Shown piece after piece: positions 1 through 6,281 of a stretch of DNA of 6,825 nucleotides (positions are counted from its first letter, which is position 1; every line of letters starts with the position of its first letter). Source of the stretch: Candidatus Poribacteria bacterium (GTDB lineage Bacteria; Poribacteria; WGA-4E; WGA-3G). Location of the stretch: NCBI GenBank assembly GCA_009845505.1, contig VXZL01000363.1, forward strand, positions 1-6,825. The letters run 5' to 3'. The position numbers and the translations under genes were made by a program. Below the pieces are notes generated by a model. The model had not been told where the DNA came from. It saw only the letters and a program-made list of their open reading frames with translations, and did not search any database.

Positions 1-54
1 ATATATTTAGAGAAGTTTAGATTACAGACTATATCTTGAAATTGAGGCTTTTTA

Positions 55-1188
55 ATGGCGCATGCATATACCCCTGGTCTCAAGGTGACCGAGGGGATGA
101 CAATTAAAAAAGAACGCCGGCTCCCACTCGAAGGCGAAGTGCTTGTGGAAACCGGTGCGACAGTCAAGGCAGAAGATGTCGTTGCAAAGGCGGATCTGCC
201 GGGTAATGTTCAACTCTTGAACGTCGCGAACCTACTCAGTGTCCCTCCAAACGAAGTCGCTGAATATATGCTCAAACCGGTAGGTGAATCTGTCTCAAAA
301 GACGAGATTATCGCCACAACAAAAGGACTCTTTGGGCTTTTCAAATCACAGGCGCGCTCACCGATTGATGGCACAATTGAAGCCGTCTCTGATGTCACAG
401 GACAAGTCATCCTTCGTGAACCGCCTATCCCTGTCGAAGTCAAGGCGTACACAGACGGCACCGTAACAGAGACTGCTCCAACCGAAGGGGTCACGGTAGA
501 GACGTACGGGACGTATATCCAAGGCATCTTTGGGGTTGGTGGCGAGACAGTAGGAGACTTGGTCGTTGTCGCCAAATCGTCGGATGATGAGTTGACGGCT
601 GAACAGATTCTCCCAGAACATCGAGATAATATTTTGGTGGGCGGTTCGTTGGTCACGACGGATGCCATCCAGAAAGCGATCCAGAACGGTGTGAGAGGTG
701 TCATCGCCGGTGGGATTGACGATGCGGACCTCCGGGAACTTCTCGGCTATGAACTCGGTGTGGCGATTACGGGTTCCGAGGAGATTGGGATTACGTTGGT
801 TATCACAGAAGGGTTTGGACATATTGCGATGGCTGAACAGACATTCACGCTTTTAAAAGCGCGGGAAGGTATGAAAACCTCTATTAACGGTGCAACACAG
901 ATTCGTGCTGGCGTTGTGCGTCCGGAGATCGTGATTCCATTGGTATCTGACACTGTAGAAACTGTGGAAGTTGGGAAGGATGGAAGCATGGAAGGCATTT
1001 TGGAGGTTGGGAGCTCGGTGCGTATTATTCGGGAGCCGTATTTCGGGCAACTGGGACGCGTCACGGAATTGCCGATAGAACTTCAGAATTTGGAGACAGA
1101 GGCACGGGTGCGGGTGTTGCGGGTTGAACTCGAAGATGGTCAAGAGACGACTTTGCCTCGAGCAAATGTTGAAGCGATTGAGGGATAG
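55..1188 (+). CDS. Uncharacterised protein with barrel-sandwich-like N-terminus and KOW/SH3-like C-terminus
   Basis: Function not known. The 377-residue product has no signal peptide or membrane segment, so it is probably cytosolic. Residues about 7-135 are rich in short beta strands and Gly/Pro turns. Two stretches, near 23-45 (LPLEGEVLVETGATVK) and 102-120 (SPIDGTIEAVSDVTG), resemble the lipoyl/biotinyl or RnfC-type barrel-sandwich fold. Residues about 190-295 look alpha/beta (VGGSLVTTDAIQKAI, then GVRGVIAGGIDDADL). Residues 317-376 look like a KOW/SH3-like barrel, with VRIIREPYFGQLGRV and then a VRVLRVELEDG strand pair. The start is an ATG with GAGG (44-47) seven bases upstream. The gene ends in TAG and faces the propeller gene across 31 bases with no visible terminator. 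I recall similar unnamed proteins in Chloroflexi and related phyla. The gene is certain; the domain reading is inference. Confidence 0.9.
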   Translation: MAHAYTPGLKVTEGMTIKKERRLPLEGEVLVETGATVKAEDVVAKADLPGNVQLLNVANLLSVPPNEVAEYMLKPVGESVSKDEIIATTKGLFGLFKSQARSPIDGTIEAVSDVTGQVILREPPIPVEVKAYTDGTVTETAPTEGVTVETYGTYIQGIFGVGGETVGDLVVVAKSSDDELTAEQILPEHRDNILVGGSLVTTDAIQKAIQNGVRGVIAGGIDDADLRELLGYELGVAITGSEEIGITLVITEGFGHIAMAEQTFTLLKAREGMKTSINGATQIRAGVVRPEIVIPLVSDTVETVEVGKDGSMEGILEVGSSVRIIREPYFGQLGRVTELPIELQNLETEARVRVLRVELEDGQETTLPRANVEAIEG

Positions 1189-1219
1189 TGGTTAGGCATG
1201 AGTTGTCCGTAAATATCCA

Positions 1220-1849
1220 TTAAAATTGGTTCTCATACCACTTGACATTCCCCGTGCTGAGACCGCTGGCGACGATGTCTAACCTACCGTTTCCGTTCAT
1301 GTCCAAGACGTGCATCTGACCGATACCTATACCACCATCGTCAATTGTCTCTTTACTCCATCGGTTCTGTTCCAGATTCTCTGGACGGTAGAGATGTAAA
1401 CTTGTGCCTTCACCGTTATAACCAGAGATAATCTCAAGTACACCGTCATCATCAACGTCAACAGCAGCGAGCGAATGCCCTCGATTAAGTGTATCGTCGA
1501 TGAGATACCGCTGCCACGGATCGGTTCTTAGATCTCCAGTGGCTTTATACCAGACGAGATTGTTTCCGTGCCACGGTTCAATTGCTAAAATTTCGTTAAC
1601 ACCATCGCCGTCAATATCAGCGGCAAATGTATCGCTGCACTCACGGTCACTGACGATCCATTTGCCCCACTTTTCCGTCATAGGCGATGCCGGAGGTTCA
1701 TACCAAATTAGCCCCTCAGAGCAGCTAATTAGTACATCATCGCGTCCGTCCTGATCAACGTCGTTAACACTTAAGCCGTGATTGATGTGGAGGGAATCGT
1801 CAAGAAGGTGGGATTTCCAAGAGGATATGTCTCGTGGGGTATCTGGCAA
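1220..1849 (-). CDS. C-terminal segment of the interrupted FG-GAP/VCBS propeller
   Basis: Open segment of 209 codons with blades 4 to 7, ending in KWYENQF. The only upstream start is a TTG that sits inside a conserved blade strand: the ten codons before it read HSPGSVWCYE and match the WYE strand ending of the other blades. No Shine-Dalgarno sequence precedes the TTG. It is therefore very unlikely to be an independent gene and is best read as the continuation of the upstream segment in the same frame. Confidence 0.5.
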   Translation of the reverse strand: MPDTPRDISSWKSHLLDDSLHINHGLSVNDVDQDGRDDVLISCSEGLIWYEPPASPMTEKWGKWIVSDRECSDTFAADIDGDGVNEILAIEPWHGNNLVWYKATGDLRTDPWQRYLIDDTLNRGHSLAAVDVDDDGVLEIISGYNGEGTSLHLYRPENLEQNRWSKETIDDGGIGIGQMHVLDMNGNGRLDIVASGLSTGNVKWYENQF

Positions 1850-1879
1850 TTCATAGCACCATACAGAGCCGGGACTGTG

Positions 1880-2335
1880 TCATTCACCGGGTTTGCCGTC
1901 CTCACCGCGGATGGAAGCGACAATGAGAAAAGGAGACGCTGCTGAAGTGTTTCCAGAAAGATTCGCGAGGGCGACGCGGTGAATGAAGGGGATATCCGCA
2001 ATGCGGTGGCTTTTCCAATTTTGCCCATCTTCTGCCGGCACCTCAAGCCACTGGAGGTACCCCTCGGCAGCGTTTACGCCACGGTTAAAACCGCTGCCAA
2101 CGATGAGATCAGGAGTGCCGTTGCCAGTCAAGTCATAAGGCGCGATAGTAATGTGACCGCTGCCCTGATTGGTTACGAGATGTCTTTTCCAGTCGGGTGC
2201 TTCGTACCAAGCGATAATGGGTTCACCGGTGGAACCGGCGATGATGTCGAGCTGACCGTCGCCGTTTATATCAGCGACTGCTAATCCGTAAACGCTTCTG
2301 ACGGTGTCGTCAAGTAGATACCCCTTGAACTTCAT
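1880..2335 (-). CDS. N-terminal segment of the interrupted FG-GAP/VCBS propeller
   Basis: A 151-residue open segment from the well-supported ATG to the in-frame TGA. It carries the N-terminal closing strand, blades 1 and 2, and most of blade 3. If TGA is read as a stop, this truncated product would hold less than half a propeller and is unlikely to fold as a closed ring. It ends in GEDGKPGE, inside the blade 3 loop. It is listed separately because a gene finder would report it this way; I regard it as part of the 1220-2335 gene. Confidence 0.6.
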   Translation of the reverse strand: MKFKGYLLDDTVRSVYGLAVADINGDGQLDIIAGSTGEPIIAWYEAPDWKRHLVTNQGSGHITIAPYDLTGNGTPDLIVGSGFNRGVNAAEGYLQWLEVPAEDGQNWKSHRIADIPFIHRVALANLSGNTSAASPFLIVASIRGEDGKPGE

Positions 2336-2340
2336 AGCTG

Positions 2341-2347
2341 ACCTCCT
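2341..2347 (-). promoter_or_regulatory. Strong Shine-Dalgarno of the propeller gene
   Basis: The minus strand reads AGGAGGT five bases before the ATG at 2335-2333. It is the strongest ribosome binding site in the window and fixes the propeller start. It also shows that the first half of this gene is equipped for efficient translation despite the internal TGA. Confidence 0.75.
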
Positions 2348-2356
2348 GCCGTTTGT

Positions 2357-2779
2357 TTAGGGATTGCGAAAAAATCGGACTATCCCAGGCTCTATCTCAT
2401 AGCCGACCGATGACCAGAAGGCAGTAGCCCACGGATATTTTTCCTCCACGAGTGCGGTGATACGTTTAACGCCACGTTCTGCCAAACATCTCTCACCTTC
2501 CCTAACCAAGGCGCGTCCAATACCCCGTCGTCGGTAGTCAGGATGGACGGCTATCCGATACATGTTGCCGCGCCACCCGTCGAAAGTTGCAATGAGGGAA
2601 CCGACGATGCAGCAATCCGCTTCAGCGACCAATACCGATGCTGAACTTTCTATCGCCCCTCGGATGTCTGTAATTGTATCCGTGACACTTGGAGACGTCC
2701 CAGCAGCCTCCCACAATGCGAGGAGTGCCTCTGCTTCTTCTGGGCGGCATTCCCGGATGAAGAAAGTACCCGTATCCAT
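2357..2779 (-). CDS. GNAT-family N-acetyltransferase
   Basis: A 140-residue protein, normal length for a single-domain Gcn5-related acetyltransferase, which transfers an acetyl group from acetyl-CoA to an amine. The first strand FFIRECRPEEAEAL is the typical GNAT opening. Motif A is clear: YRIAVHPDYRRRGIGRALV, with the pyrophosphate-binding RRRGIG at residues 83-88. Motif B follows as a helix and strand, WATAFWSSVGYEIEPG (117-132). No transmembrane or extra domain is present. The layout resembles the YpeA/RimI-like branch, but the substrate cannot be read from the sequence. The ATG at 2779 has no clear Shine-Dalgarno sequence; no better in-frame start was seen. Its stop is 21 bases before the propeller gene, so both are probably on one transcript. 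The hairpin repeat at 2838-2858 separates it from ilvC. Confidence 0.93.
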   Translation of the reverse strand: MDTGTFFIRECRPEEAEALLALWEAAGTSPSVTDTITDIRGAIESSASVLVAEADCCIVGSLIATFDGWRGNMYRIAVHPDYRRRGIGRALVREGERCLAERGVKRITALVEEKYPWATAFWSSVGYEIEPGIVRFFRNP

Positions 2780-2837
2780 ATCATTAGCATGATTTCATGA
2801 AGATAAAAATGAGTTAGGTGCTGCCACAGAGCAAATC

Positions 2838-2858
2838 GGTGCGGTTAGAAACCGCACC
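2838..2858. repeat. Perfect 9-bp inverted repeat, REP-like hairpin between ilvC and the GNAT gene
   Basis: Arms GGTGCGGTT (2838-2846) and AACCGCACC (2850-2858) pair perfectly around a 3-base loop. A second TAGGTGC at 2815-2821 can alternatively pair with GCACCTA at 2854-2860. The hairpin starts 18 bases after the ilvC stop. It is not followed by a T-run on either strand, so it is not a standard intrinsic terminator; it could stabilise the ilv transcript end or be a dispersed intergenic repeat. From memory, very similar 'aaccgcacc' hairpins are scattered through Poribacteria genomes. Confidence 0.75.
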
Positions 2859-2876
2859 TACCTTAGTCGAGGGTTC

Positions 2877-3869
2877 CTATTCGTCAAGCCAGCTCATCAT
2901 ACTCCGCAAATTTTTGCCGACTTCCTCAATTTGTAATTCTTCTTCCTGTCGACGGAGCGCGCCGAGTACGGGTTGGTTCGCCTCGTTCTCCAAGACCCAC
3001 TCGCGTGCGAAGACACCCCCCTGAACGTCCTTCAAAATTTGGCGCATCTTGTCTCGAACGTCGTCGTCAATAAGTTGTGGACCGCGTGTGAGGTCTCCGT
3101 ATTCGGCGGTGTTACTGACATCATTGCGCATTTTGCTCAATCCGCCGGTGTAGATGAGATCTACGATTAACTTGAGTTCATGGAGACACTCAAAATAAGC
3201 CATTTCCGGTTGGTAGCCAGCTTCAACGAGTGTATCAAAAGCCGCTTTGATAAGTGCAGCGGTTCCACCACAGAGGACGGCTTGCTCACCGAAGAGATCG
3301 GTTTCGGTTTCTTCACGGAACGTCGTTTCAATGACACCTGCTCGTGTGCCGCCGATGCCTCTTGCATAAGCGAGTGCAACATCGCGCGCAAGTCCTGTTG
3401 TGTCTTGATGGATAGCGATGAGGCACGGGACACCACCACCGCCTTCAAAAACCTCACGGACAAGAGAACCGGGACCCTTGGGGGCTATCATTGCGACATC
3501 GATATCACTCGCCGGAACAATCTGTCCAAAGTGGACACTGAACCCGTGTGAAACGAGCAGCATATTTCCTGCCTGCATATTGGGAGCGATCTGGTCGCGG
3601 TAGACGGCAGCGTGGCGTTCATCTGGAATGAGAACTTGAACGATGTCAGCCATTGCTGCGGCTTCCTCAACGGTTTTGACGGTTAACCCTTCCGCTTCGG
3701 CGCGTGCTTTTGAACGGCTGCCTTCGTATAGTCCGACAACAACGTTTGCACCGCTGTCTTTGAGGTTTAGGGATTGTGCGCGCCCTTGTGCGCCGTAGCC
3801 GACGACAGCAACAGTGCGCTCTTTTAGTAAATCAAAATTGGCATCACTATCGTAATAAATTGTTGCCAT
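2877..3869 (-). CDS. ilvC: Ketol-acid reductoisomerase, class I (short form)
   Basis: Second common enzyme of valine, isoleucine and leucine synthesis: it isomerises and reduces acetolactate or acetohydroxybutyrate with NAD(P)H and Mg. The 330-residue length fits class I. Residues 1-180 form the Rossmann domain, with dinucleotide motif GYGAQG (24-29), cofactor loop LYEGSRS (47-53), SHGF with His108, and APKGPG with Lys131. The C-terminal knotted helical domain has DLFGEQ, giving metal ligands Asp191 and Glu195, then Glu227 and Glu231, and Ser252 in VSNTAEYGD. Start chosen: ATG at 3869 (MATIYYD), four bases after the ilvN stop, with a GGAAAGGA-type site inside the end of ilvN. A GTG at 3890 would add seven Lys/Arg-rich residues overlapping ilvN and is less likely. 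Oddities: Tyr48-Glu49 where NADPH enzymes often have Arg, and Ser135 where His usually follows KGPG. Confidence 0.97.
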   Translation of the reverse strand: MATIYYDSDANFDLLKERTVAVVGYGAQGRAQSLNLKDSGANVVVGLYEGSRSKARAEAEGLTVKTVEEAAAMADIVQVLIPDERHAAVYRDQIAPNMQAGNMLLVSHGFSVHFGQIVPASDIDVAMIAPKGPGSLVREVFEGGGGVPCLIAIHQDTTGLARDVALAYARGIGGTRAGVIETTFREETETDLFGEQAVLCGGTAALIKAAFDTLVEAGYQPEMAYFECLHELKLIVDLIYTGGLSKMRNDVSNTAEYGDLTRGPQLIDDDVRDKMRQILKDVQGGVFAREWVLENEANQPVLGALRRQEEELQIEEVGKNLRSMMSWLDE

Positions 3870-3873
3870 TTTT

Positions 3874-4371
3874 TTAGTTTTCCTTTCCACGTAGCATCGC
3901 TACCTTGCCGGTACGCGATAATTCAAGGATACCATAAGTATTGAAAATATCAATTGCTGCCTTCAATTTACCCTCATCACCTGTAATTTCAAGGACAAGT
4001 GAGGCAGGTTTCATATCGATGACGCGCCCTCGAAAGACTTCTGCGACTTGCAGAACCTCCGTGCGTTTTTGCGGGTCATCAATGGCAACCTTGATAAGAA
4101 CAAGCTCTCGTTCAACATGCGTTCCGGTGGAGAGGTCGGTTACCTCAATAACGTCAATGAGCCTGTTTAAGTGCTGGTAAATCTGATCGATAATTTGGGC
4201 ATCTCCATGCGTAACAAGGGTTATGTGTGAAATACCCTTGTCATGTGTTTCGGCGACGTTGAGGCTGTCAATATTAAAGCCGCGTCCGCTGAAAAGCCCT
4301 GCGACGCGCGCGAGAACCCCAAATCGGTTTTCGACCAAAACGGAAAAAATGTGTCGTTTTTCTGAGTTCAT
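3874..4371 (-). CDS. ilvN: Acetohydroxyacid (acetolactate) synthase, small regulatory subunit
   Basis: Regulatory subunit that activates IlvB and confers feedback inhibition by valine. At 165 residues it has the usual bacterial IlvH/IlvN-long length. Residues about 6-80 are the ACT domain ([21 protein letters not shown], then [12 protein letters not shown]). Gly18 and Asn33 align with E. coli IlvH Gly14 and Asn29, which are needed for valine inhibition, so feedback is probably kept. Residues about 85-160 are the second ACT-like domain ([34 protein letters not shown]). The ATG at 4371 is preceded by an A/T-rich stretch without a recognisable Shine-Dalgarno sequence, so translation may depend on coupling or on the structure of the preceding 100-base gap. 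The stop lies four bases before ilvC. Confidence 0.97.
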   Translation of the reverse strand: MNSEKRHIFSVLVENRFGVLARVAGLFSGRGFNIDSLNVAETHDKGISHITLVTHGDAQIIDQIYQHLNRLIDVIEVTDLSTGTHVERELVLIKVAIDDPQKRTEVLQVAEVFRGRVIDMKPASLVLEITGDEGKLKAAIDIFNTYGILELSRTGKVAMLRGKEN

Positions 4372-4389
4372 TTTTTATAGTTTTCAGTA

Positions 4390-4432
4390 AATCAACGGTA
4401 TGAATGCCTTGAATCAACGGTATTCATACCGT
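4390..4432. repeat. Palindrome with paired 12-bp direct repeats between ilvB and ilvN
   Basis: AATCAACGGTAT occurs at 4390-4401 and again at 4412-4423, exactly 22 bases apart. Arms ACGGTATGAAT (4395-4405) and ATTCATACCGT (4422-4432) pair over 11 bp; one G-T and two more G-C pairs extend the stem to 14 with a 10-base loop. The second copy is itself a 16-base palindrome at 4417-4432 (ACGGTAT, TC, ATACCGT), so two exclusive folds are possible. It lies just upstream of ilvN in the operon transcript. It could be a dispersed repeat, an RNA-processing or stabilising hairpin, or a protein site; no T-run follows, so a terminator is unlikely. Confidence 0.7.
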
Positions 4433-4444
4433 GTGGCATGAACC

Positions 4445-4462
4445 GGGGTTGCTACGCACCCC
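4445..4462. repeat. Short GC-rich hairpin just after ilvB
   Basis: GGGG (4445-4448) pairs with CCCC (4459-4462) and TGC (4450-4452) with GCA (4456-4458), leaving one bulged T and a TAC loop. It sits nine bases after the ilvB stop codon and 12 bases from the 4390-4432 palindrome. No T-run follows on the minus strand, so it is not a normal terminator; it may be part of a composite intergenic repeat. Confidence 0.55.
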
Positions 4463-4471
4463 TTAAAATCG

Positions 4472-6148
4472 TTACGATAACCCGCGAATAACATCTCCAA
4501 GACCCGCCCCTGCTGGCACCATCGGGAAGACGTTCTCCTCTTCATCAACGATGAAGTCAATGACAACAGGACCATCATTGATTCCTTTTGCTTTCTGTAA
4601 TGCCGGTTCGACATCCTCCGGGTGTTCGACGCGAATTCCGGTAGCACCGAACGCCTCTGCGAGCAGGGCAAAATCAGGATTATCATGATAATCGACAGCG
4701 GAGTAGCGTTTACCGTGGAACAGTTCCTGCCACTGACGCACCATCCCCAGATACATATTGTTGATGATAAAGACCTTAAGTGGAAGTTTCATCGTAATCG
4801 CTGGCACCAACTCTTGGATTGTCATGATATAAGACCCGTCACCGTTGATATTGACGACGGTTTTGTCTGGACATCCAAGCTGTGCACCGATAGCGGCTGG
4901 GAGGCTAAAGCCCATAGTGCCGAGTCCGCCGGAATTGAGCCACTGTCGAGGTTCAGTGAATTTAAAGTATTGCGCTGCCCACATCTGGTGTTGCCCAACA
5001 TCAGCGACGACAATTGCATCACTGTAATGTTTATAAATCTGTTCAATGACGTATTGCGGCATCACCTTATCACCCTTTTGCTCGTATTCAAATGGATATT
5101 TCTGCTTCCATTCTTGGATTTGGGCGCGCCATGGGTCAATATCTGTCGGACCGACTAACTTATTCAGTTCGGTTAGAACGTTCTTGGCATCACCGACGAT
5201 AGGAACATCTACGGGCACATTTTTCCCGATACACGACGCATCAATATCAATGTGGATTTTCTTGGCGTTGGGCGCAAATTTACTGAGATCGCCGGTAACG
5301 CGGTCATCAAACCTCGCGCCGATAGCGACAACAAGGTCAGCATCGGTGAAGGCGTAATTCGCACAACAAGAGCCGTGCATTCCGGGCATCTCCATCGCCA
5401 ATGGATGGGTTTCAGGAAACGCACCAAGCCCCATTAGAGTAACAGTAATCGGAATTTGTGTATTAAGAGTAAGCTGCCGCAATTCCTCACTGGCGTTGGC
5501 AAGCACGACACCGCCACCGGCATAAAGCATCGGACGCTTGGCTTCCTTAATCAGTTCCGCCGCTTTCGCAATTTGTGTTGGGTCGCCGTGTACTTGTGGC
5601 TTGTAGCCGCGGATGTCAACCGATTCTGGGTACTGAAACAGTGTTTTATGTATCTGTGCATCTTTGGCGATGTCAATGATAACTGGCCCGGGTTTCCCGG
5701 TCTTGGCGATGTGAAACGCTTCGGCAACAACATCTGCGATCTCGTCGTTACTTTTGATGAGGTAACTGTGTTTACAGATCGGTCGGGTTACGCCAATAAC
5801 ATCGCACTCTTGGAAGGCATCGCTGCCGATATAGTGTGTGAAAACCTGTCCAGTAATTGCGACCATCGGAATTGAATCCATATAGGCAGTCGCGATACCG
5901 GTAACAAGATTGGTTGCTCCGGGACCAGAGGTGGCGAGCGCAACACCGACATCTCCGGTGACGCGGGCATACCCGTCAGCAGCGTGGGAAGCTCCTTGCT
6001 CATGCCGCATCGGAATTAATTTGATGTCTGGCTCGCTGTATAAGGCATCGAAAATCGGCATCGCTGCGCCACCATTCACACCGAAGATATATTCGACACC
6101 TTCCCGTTTGAGACCCTCAATGAGGATCTGCGCTCCTGAAAGTTCCAT
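4472..6148 (-). CDS. ilvB: Acetohydroxyacid (acetolactate) synthase, large catalytic subunit
   Basis: ThDP- and FAD-dependent enzyme that condenses two pyruvates to acetolactate, or pyruvate with 2-ketobutyrate to acetohydroxybutyrate: the committed step to valine, leucine and isoleucine. The 558 residues match the family. N-terminal ThDP pyrimidine domain: FGVNGGAAMP (22-31), catalytic Glu50 in RHEQGA, and SGPGATN (74-80). Central FAD domain: GMHGSCCAN (256-264), IGARFDDRVTG (276-286), HIDIDASCIGKN (299-310). C-terminal ThDP/Mg domain: SGGLGTMGF (406-414), GDGS (436-439) through NN (463-464), LGMVRQWQELF. Start chosen: ATG at 6148 (MELSGAQ) with GAGGGA at 6161-6156, seven bases upstream. A GTG at 6250 would extend 34 residues through the leader terminator and a hairpin and is rejected. 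Asn25 replaces the Pro usual in G-x-PGGA. The gene lies downstream of the T-box leader. Confidence 0.97.
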   Translation of the reverse strand: MELSGAQILIEGLKREGVEYIFGVNGGAAMPIFDALYSEPDIKLIPMRHEQGASHAADGYARVTGDVGVALATSGPGATNLVTGIATAYMDSIPMVAITGQVFTHYIGSDAFQECDVIGVTRPICKHSYLIKSNDEIADVVAEAFHIAKTGKPGPVIIDIAKDAQIHKTLFQYPESVDIRGYKPQVHGDPTQIAKAAELIKEAKRPMLYAGGGVVLANASEELRQLTLNTQIPITVTLMGLGAFPETHPLAMEMPGMHGSCCANYAFTDADLVVAIGARFDDRVTGDLSKFAPNAKKIHIDIDASCIGKNVPVDVPIVGDAKNVLTELNKLVGPTDIDPWRAQIQEWKQKYPFEYEQKGDKVMPQYVIEQIYKHYSDAIVVADVGQHQMWAAQYFKFTEPRQWLNSGGLGTMGFSLPAAIGAQLGCPDKTVVNINGDGSYIMTIQELVPAITMKLPLKVFIINNMYLGMVRQWQELFHGKRYSAVDYHDNPDFALLAEAFGATGIRVEHPEDVEPALQKAKGINDGPVVIDFIVDEEENVFPMVPAGAGLGDVIRGLS

Positions 6149-6155
6149 GCCAATT

Positions 6156-6161
6156 TCCCTC
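6156..6161 (-). promoter_or_regulatory. Shine-Dalgarno site fixing the ilvB start
   Basis: The minus strand reads GAGGGA, seven bases before the ATG at 6148-6146. It supports MELSGAQ as the true N-terminus, in agreement with family length, and places the T-box terminator fully in the untranslated leader. An in-frame ATG at 6163 overlaps this site and has no site of its own. Confidence 0.7.
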
Positions 6162-6174
6162 ATAAATGGTAGTA

Positions 6175-6192
6175 GGCACACTCCGCTGTGCC
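6175..6192. repeat. 6-bp inverted repeat between the leader terminator and ilvB
   Basis: GGCACA (6175-6180) and TGTGCC (6187-6192) pair around a 6-base loop; the word GTAG flanks both sides (6170-6173 and 6193-6196). It lies between the T-run of the attenuator and the ilvB Shine-Dalgarno site. It looks like another short dispersed palindrome inserted in the leader, not part of the T-box fold. No function can be read from it. Confidence 0.5.
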
Positions 6193-6208
6193 GTAGCTCA
6201 TTGAAATT

Positions 6209-6246
6209 AAAAAAGCCCTCTCGTTCCAACTTTGGAGACGAGAAGG
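6209..6246 (-). terminator. Intrinsic terminator (attenuator) of the ilv T-box leader
   Basis: On the minus strand CCTTCTCGT (6246-6238) pairs with ACGAGAGGG (6224-6216), one G-T included. After a bulged C, TCCAA (6236-6232) pairs with TTGGA (6229-6225), making a stem of about 14 bp. It is followed by C and six T residues (6214-6209). The 5' arm contains the CGT and CTCCAA segments that also form the 3' side of the antiterminator, so the two structures cannot coexist. It ends 60 bases before the ilvB ATG, as expected for transcription attenuation. Confidence 0.88.
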
Positions 6247-6281
6247 ACACTTACACTGACCTTACCGTGGTACCACTCCAA
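6232..6281 (-). promoter_or_regulatory. T-box antiterminator with UGGN bulge
   Basis: Helix A1 is TTGGAG (6281-6276) with CTCCAA (6237-6232). The conserved seven-base bulge is TGGTACC (6275-6269). Helix A2 is ACG (6268-6266) with CGT (6240-6238), extendable by AAGG and CCTT further in. This matches the known antiterminator plan (helix, UGGNACC bulge, short helix). In the TGGT of the bulge, TGG pairs with the tRNA CCA end and the variable T would pair with an A discriminator base, as found in tRNAs for Val, Ile and Leu. Binding of uncharged tRNA should hold this form and block the terminator. Confidence 0.85.

Larger units (their letters stand above)
1220..2335 (-). pseudogene. Seven-bladed FG-GAP/VCBS beta-propeller gene interrupted by an in-frame TGA
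   Basis: One continuous frame of 372 codons including the final TAA, broken only by TGA at 1882-1880 (codon 152). Read through, it gives seven propeller repeats. Asp/Gly calcium-type loops start near residues 22 (DINGDGQLD), 68 (DLTGNGTPD), 192 (DVDQDGRDD), 240 (DIDGDGVNE), 293 (DVDDDGVLE) and 345 (DMNGNGRLD). Blade 3, near 125, has a degenerate loop. Each blade ends in a WYE-like strand followed by a W-K-x-H-L-L-type strand. The N-terminal FKGYLLDD supplies the strand missing from blade 7, as in closed propellers. There is no signal peptide, which is unusual for a family often exported. AGGAGGT at 2347-2341 lies five bases before the ATG, and the GNAT stop is 21 bases upstream, so the two are probably co-transcribed. 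The TGA may be a real nonsense mutation, a sequencing error or, less likely, a recoded codon. Ligand and role are unknown. Confidence 0.8.

Noticed and set aside
210..704. 164-codon minus-strand frame inside the 377-residue gene
   Set aside because: Ser/Thr/Pro-rich shadow typical of an antisense frame; no ribosome site or domain.
1847..1849. TTG at 1849 as the start of an independent gene
   Set aside because: No ribosome site, and the codons just upstream in the same frame are propeller-like, so it is an internal Leu codon.
1850..1882. Selenocysteine at the propeller TGA
   Set aside because: Only a weak 4-bp ACAG/CTGT stem follows; no convincing SECIS hairpin, and a Sec is not expected in a propeller loop.
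2838..2876. Intrinsic terminator after ilvC
   Set aside because: The hairpin is strong but neither strand has a T-run after it, so termination cannot be claimed.
3870..3890. Extension of IlvC by seven residues to a GTG at 3890
   Set aside because: The extra residues (MERKTKK) come from the ilvN end and its Shine-Dalgarno-like purines; MATIYYD is the family N-terminus.
4390..4423. CRISPR-like direct repeats
   Set aside because: Only two 12-base copies, too short and too few, and they are part of a palindrome.
4622..5158. 178-codon plus-strand frame inside ilvB
   Set aside because: Antisense shadow of conserved AHAS coding sequence with no recognisable domain.
6149..6250. Extension of IlvB by 34 residues to a GTG at 6250
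   Set aside because: It would translate the leader terminator and a palindrome, has no ribosome site, and the ATG at 6148 has GAGGGA at good spacing and fits family length.
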